This document shows, piece by piece, positions 14,717 through 15,971 of a stretch of DNA of 15,971 nucleotides; positions within the stretch are counted from its first letter, which is position 1, and each line of letters starts with the position of its first letter. Location: positions 1 through 15,971 of the forward strand of contig JACQWN010000082.1 of assembly GCA_016209245.1 (NCBI GenBank), read 5' to 3'. The stretch comes from Bacteroidia bacterium. Its GTDB lineage: Bacteria; Bacteroidota; Bacteroidia; Bacteroidales; BM523. A program made the translations under genes and the position numbers. Under the pieces are notes generated by a model that saw nothing but the letters and a program-made list of their open reading frames with translations, had not been told where the DNA came from and made no database searches.

Positions 14717-14950
14717 ATGGCAAAAGTAAGAGGAGCAATAAAAGTTGATATTGAAAGATGCAAAGGATGCGAAGTATGTATTCCTTCATGTCAATTTAAA
14801 GTAATTTCGCTGTCAAACCAAGTAAATGGCAAAGGATATCATTATGCTTATATGGAAAAACCTGAAGAATGTACAGGTTGTACAAACTGCGCTATTGTTT
14901 GTCCCGATGGGGTTATTACAGTTTATAGAGTAAAATTGGAGGATACATAG
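14717..14950 (+). CDS. Ferredoxin-type subunit of a 2-oxoacid:ferredoxin oxidoreductase
   Basis: The 77-residue protein carries two 4Fe-4S motifs: CKGCEVCIPSC (about 15-25) and CTGCTNCAIVCP (about 53-64), each CxxCxxCxxxC. It begins MAKVRGAIKVDIERC, as in the delta (VorD/KorD) subunits that pass electrons from the thiamine-diphosphate enzyme to ferredoxin. It lies 150 bases before vorB in the same direction, consistent with one operon; subunit genes KorB and gamma would be expected beyond the right edge. It is complete and has no membrane segment. Confidence 0.9.
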   Translation: MAKVRGAIKVDIERCKGCEVCIPSCQFKVISLSNQVNGKGYHYAYMEKPEECTGCTNCAIVCPDGVITVYRVKLEDT

Positions 14951-14981
14951 TAATTGAAACCAAATAATCCATTTAAAAAAT

Positions 14982-15031
14982 CTTTGCGAACACTTCAGCA
15001 AATTCAGTGTATCGCTTTGCGTCTTTGCGAG
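14982..15031 (+). repeat. CTTTGCG-type direct repeats between the two vor genes
   Basis: CTTTGCGA (14982-14989) and CTTTGCGTCTTTGCGAG (15015-15031) flank a weak stem (GCGA.CACT with AGTG..TCGC). Strings of this kind are dispersed repeats in many environmental genomes (from memory). It separates two genes of one presumed operon. Confidence 0.5.
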
Positions 15032-15100
15032 AAATAAAAAATAGAAACGATTGAGTTATTTCGTAACAGATACTTAGAATAAACTTTTAAAATCAATGTA

Positions 15101-15971
15101 ATGGAGAAAGAATTAAGATTGATGAAAGGTAATGAGGCGATAGCCGAAGCAGCGATTCGTTTTGGTGTGGACGGCTATTTTGGTTATCCAATTACTCCGC
15201 AATCGGAGGTTCTTGAATATCTGATGGCTGAAAAGCCGCATGAAAGGACTGGTATGGTTGTTTTGCAAGCCGAGAGCGAACTTGGAGCTATAAATATGTT
15301 ATATGGAGGTGGTGCATGTGGTAAAAAAGTGATGACTTCTTCATCGAGTCCGGGTATCAGCTTGATGCAGGAAGGGCTGTCATATATGGCTGGCGCACAG
15401 ATTCCATGTCTGGTGCTTAACGTAACCAGGGGTGGCCCAGGCTTAGGAACAATACAACCATCACAGGCAGATTATTTTCAAGCCGTGAAAGGAGGCGGTC
15501 ATGGCGATTATAAATGTATTACTCTTGCCCCGGCATCAGTCCAGGAAATGGCCGATTTTATCGAAACCGGATTTAACCTTGCTTTTAAATATCGTAATCC
15601 GGTCTTGATTCTTTCCGACGGCGCAATAGGCCAAATGATGGAAAAAGTCTGGTTACCGCCTTCCTGTCCAAGATGGGCCGATGAAGAAATTATTAGAATA
15701 TCACCTTGGGCTGCAACAGGCAAAACCCCCGACAGACCGGCAAATATTATCACTTCCCTTTGGCTTGATTCAGCGACACAGGAAGCCATAAACCGTACAA
15801 TCCAGGCTAAATACCGCGAACTTGAAGAGAAAGAAGTGATTTTTGAAAATATTTTATGCGACGATGCAGAATATATTTTTACAGCTTTCGGTACAAGCTC
15901 GCGTATCTGTCAAAAAGCGATTCAACTGGGACGGGAAAGAGGAATGAAAATCGGCTTGTTACGGCCAATTA
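15101..15971 (+). CDS. vorB: 2-oxoacid:ferredoxin oxidoreductase alpha subunit, VorB type, 3' partial
   Basis: The frame is open from ATG 15101 to the right edge (290 codons; the family has about 350-380). The start MEKELRLMKGNEAIAEAAIR and the segments GYPITPQSE, QAESELGAINM, VMTSSSSPGISLMQEG, TRGGPGLGTIQPSQADYF, KGGGHGDY and SDGAIGQMM are those of VorB-type alpha subunits, which with KorB/VorA-like and gamma subunits decarboxylate branched-chain 2-oxoacids or 2-oxoglutarate to acyl-CoA while reducing ferredoxin. Substrate choice cannot be decided from this subunit. The preceding ferredoxin gene supports a multi-subunit anaerobic enzyme. No damage is seen up to the edge. Confidence 0.93.
   Translation, partial: MEKELRLMKGNEAIAEAAIRFGVDGYFGYPITPQSEVLEYLMAEKPHERTGMVVLQAESELGAINMLYGGGACGKKVMTSSSSPGISLMQEGLSYMAGAQIPCLVLNVTRGGPGLGTIQPSQADYFQAVKGGGHGDYKCITLAPASVQEMADFIETGFNLAFKYRNPVLILSDGAIGQMMEKVWLPPSCPRWADEEIIRISPWAATGKTPDRPANIITSLWLDSATQEAINRTIQAKYRELEEKEVIFENILCDDAEYIFTAFGTSSRICQKAIQLGRERGMKIGLLRPI

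Overview
The window looks like chromosomal DNA of an anaerobic, AT-rich member of the Bacteroidota, probably an uncultured Bacteroidales-like lineage. The indications are start regions without clear Shine-Dalgarno sequences, several candidate promoters with the Bacteroidota -7 motif TAnnTTTG, the neighbourhood Rossmann/DUF2520 - KdsC-like phosphatase - UbiA - Maf, and two long sensor proteins ending in SpoIIE-type PP2C phosphatase domains. This placement rests on gene content and motifs only; no rRNA or tRNA gene is visible.

Layout. 1-1067: 3' part of a zinc-ribbon/Tim44-like/TerB-like protein. 1252-5979: a tightly packed forward set (two ATGA overlaps) of a membrane SpoIIE phosphatase with an FG-GAP-like sensor, a DUF2520 Rossmann protein, a KdsC-like phosphatase and a broken UbiA prenyltransferase. 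5986-6282: a dense composite of tandem and nested palindromic repeats ending exactly at the maf start codon. 6281-7308: maf, converging on two small reverse genes of unknown function. 7309-7629: a promoter and a second copy of the palindromic repeat. 7630-8631 reverse: pta. 8829-11768: a large FAD / Fe-S / CCG dehydrogenase of the D-lactate or D-2-hydroxyglutarate type. 11820-14333 reverse: a TPR-SpoIIE phosphatase whose signal-peptide codons are interrupted by a stop. 14334-14716: promoters and another nested repeat. 14717 to the right edge: ferredoxin and VorB subunits of a 2-oxoacid:ferredoxin oxidoreductase.

Functional picture. Pta and the Vor-type oxidoreductase are enzymes of anaerobic acyl-CoA and ferredoxin metabolism. 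The FAD/Fe-S dehydrogenase oxidises a 2-hydroxyacid. The two PP2C proteins are probably envelope-sensing phosphatases; their anti-sigma or antagonist partners are not in the window.

Most unusual feature. Short palindromic elements have entered not only intergenic DNA but also coding DNA while keeping the reading frame. Two related hairpin elements (arm core ACCCGCAAGGTCA), the second carrying another palindrome inside it, lie in frame in the catalytic domain of the first phosphatase. A fragment of a CATTGCGAGG-type dispersed repeat and a 10-codon hairpin lie in frame in the second. Signs of decay (broken ubiA, an early stop in the second phosphatase) occur in the same stretch, though assembly or sequencing error cannot be excluded for those.
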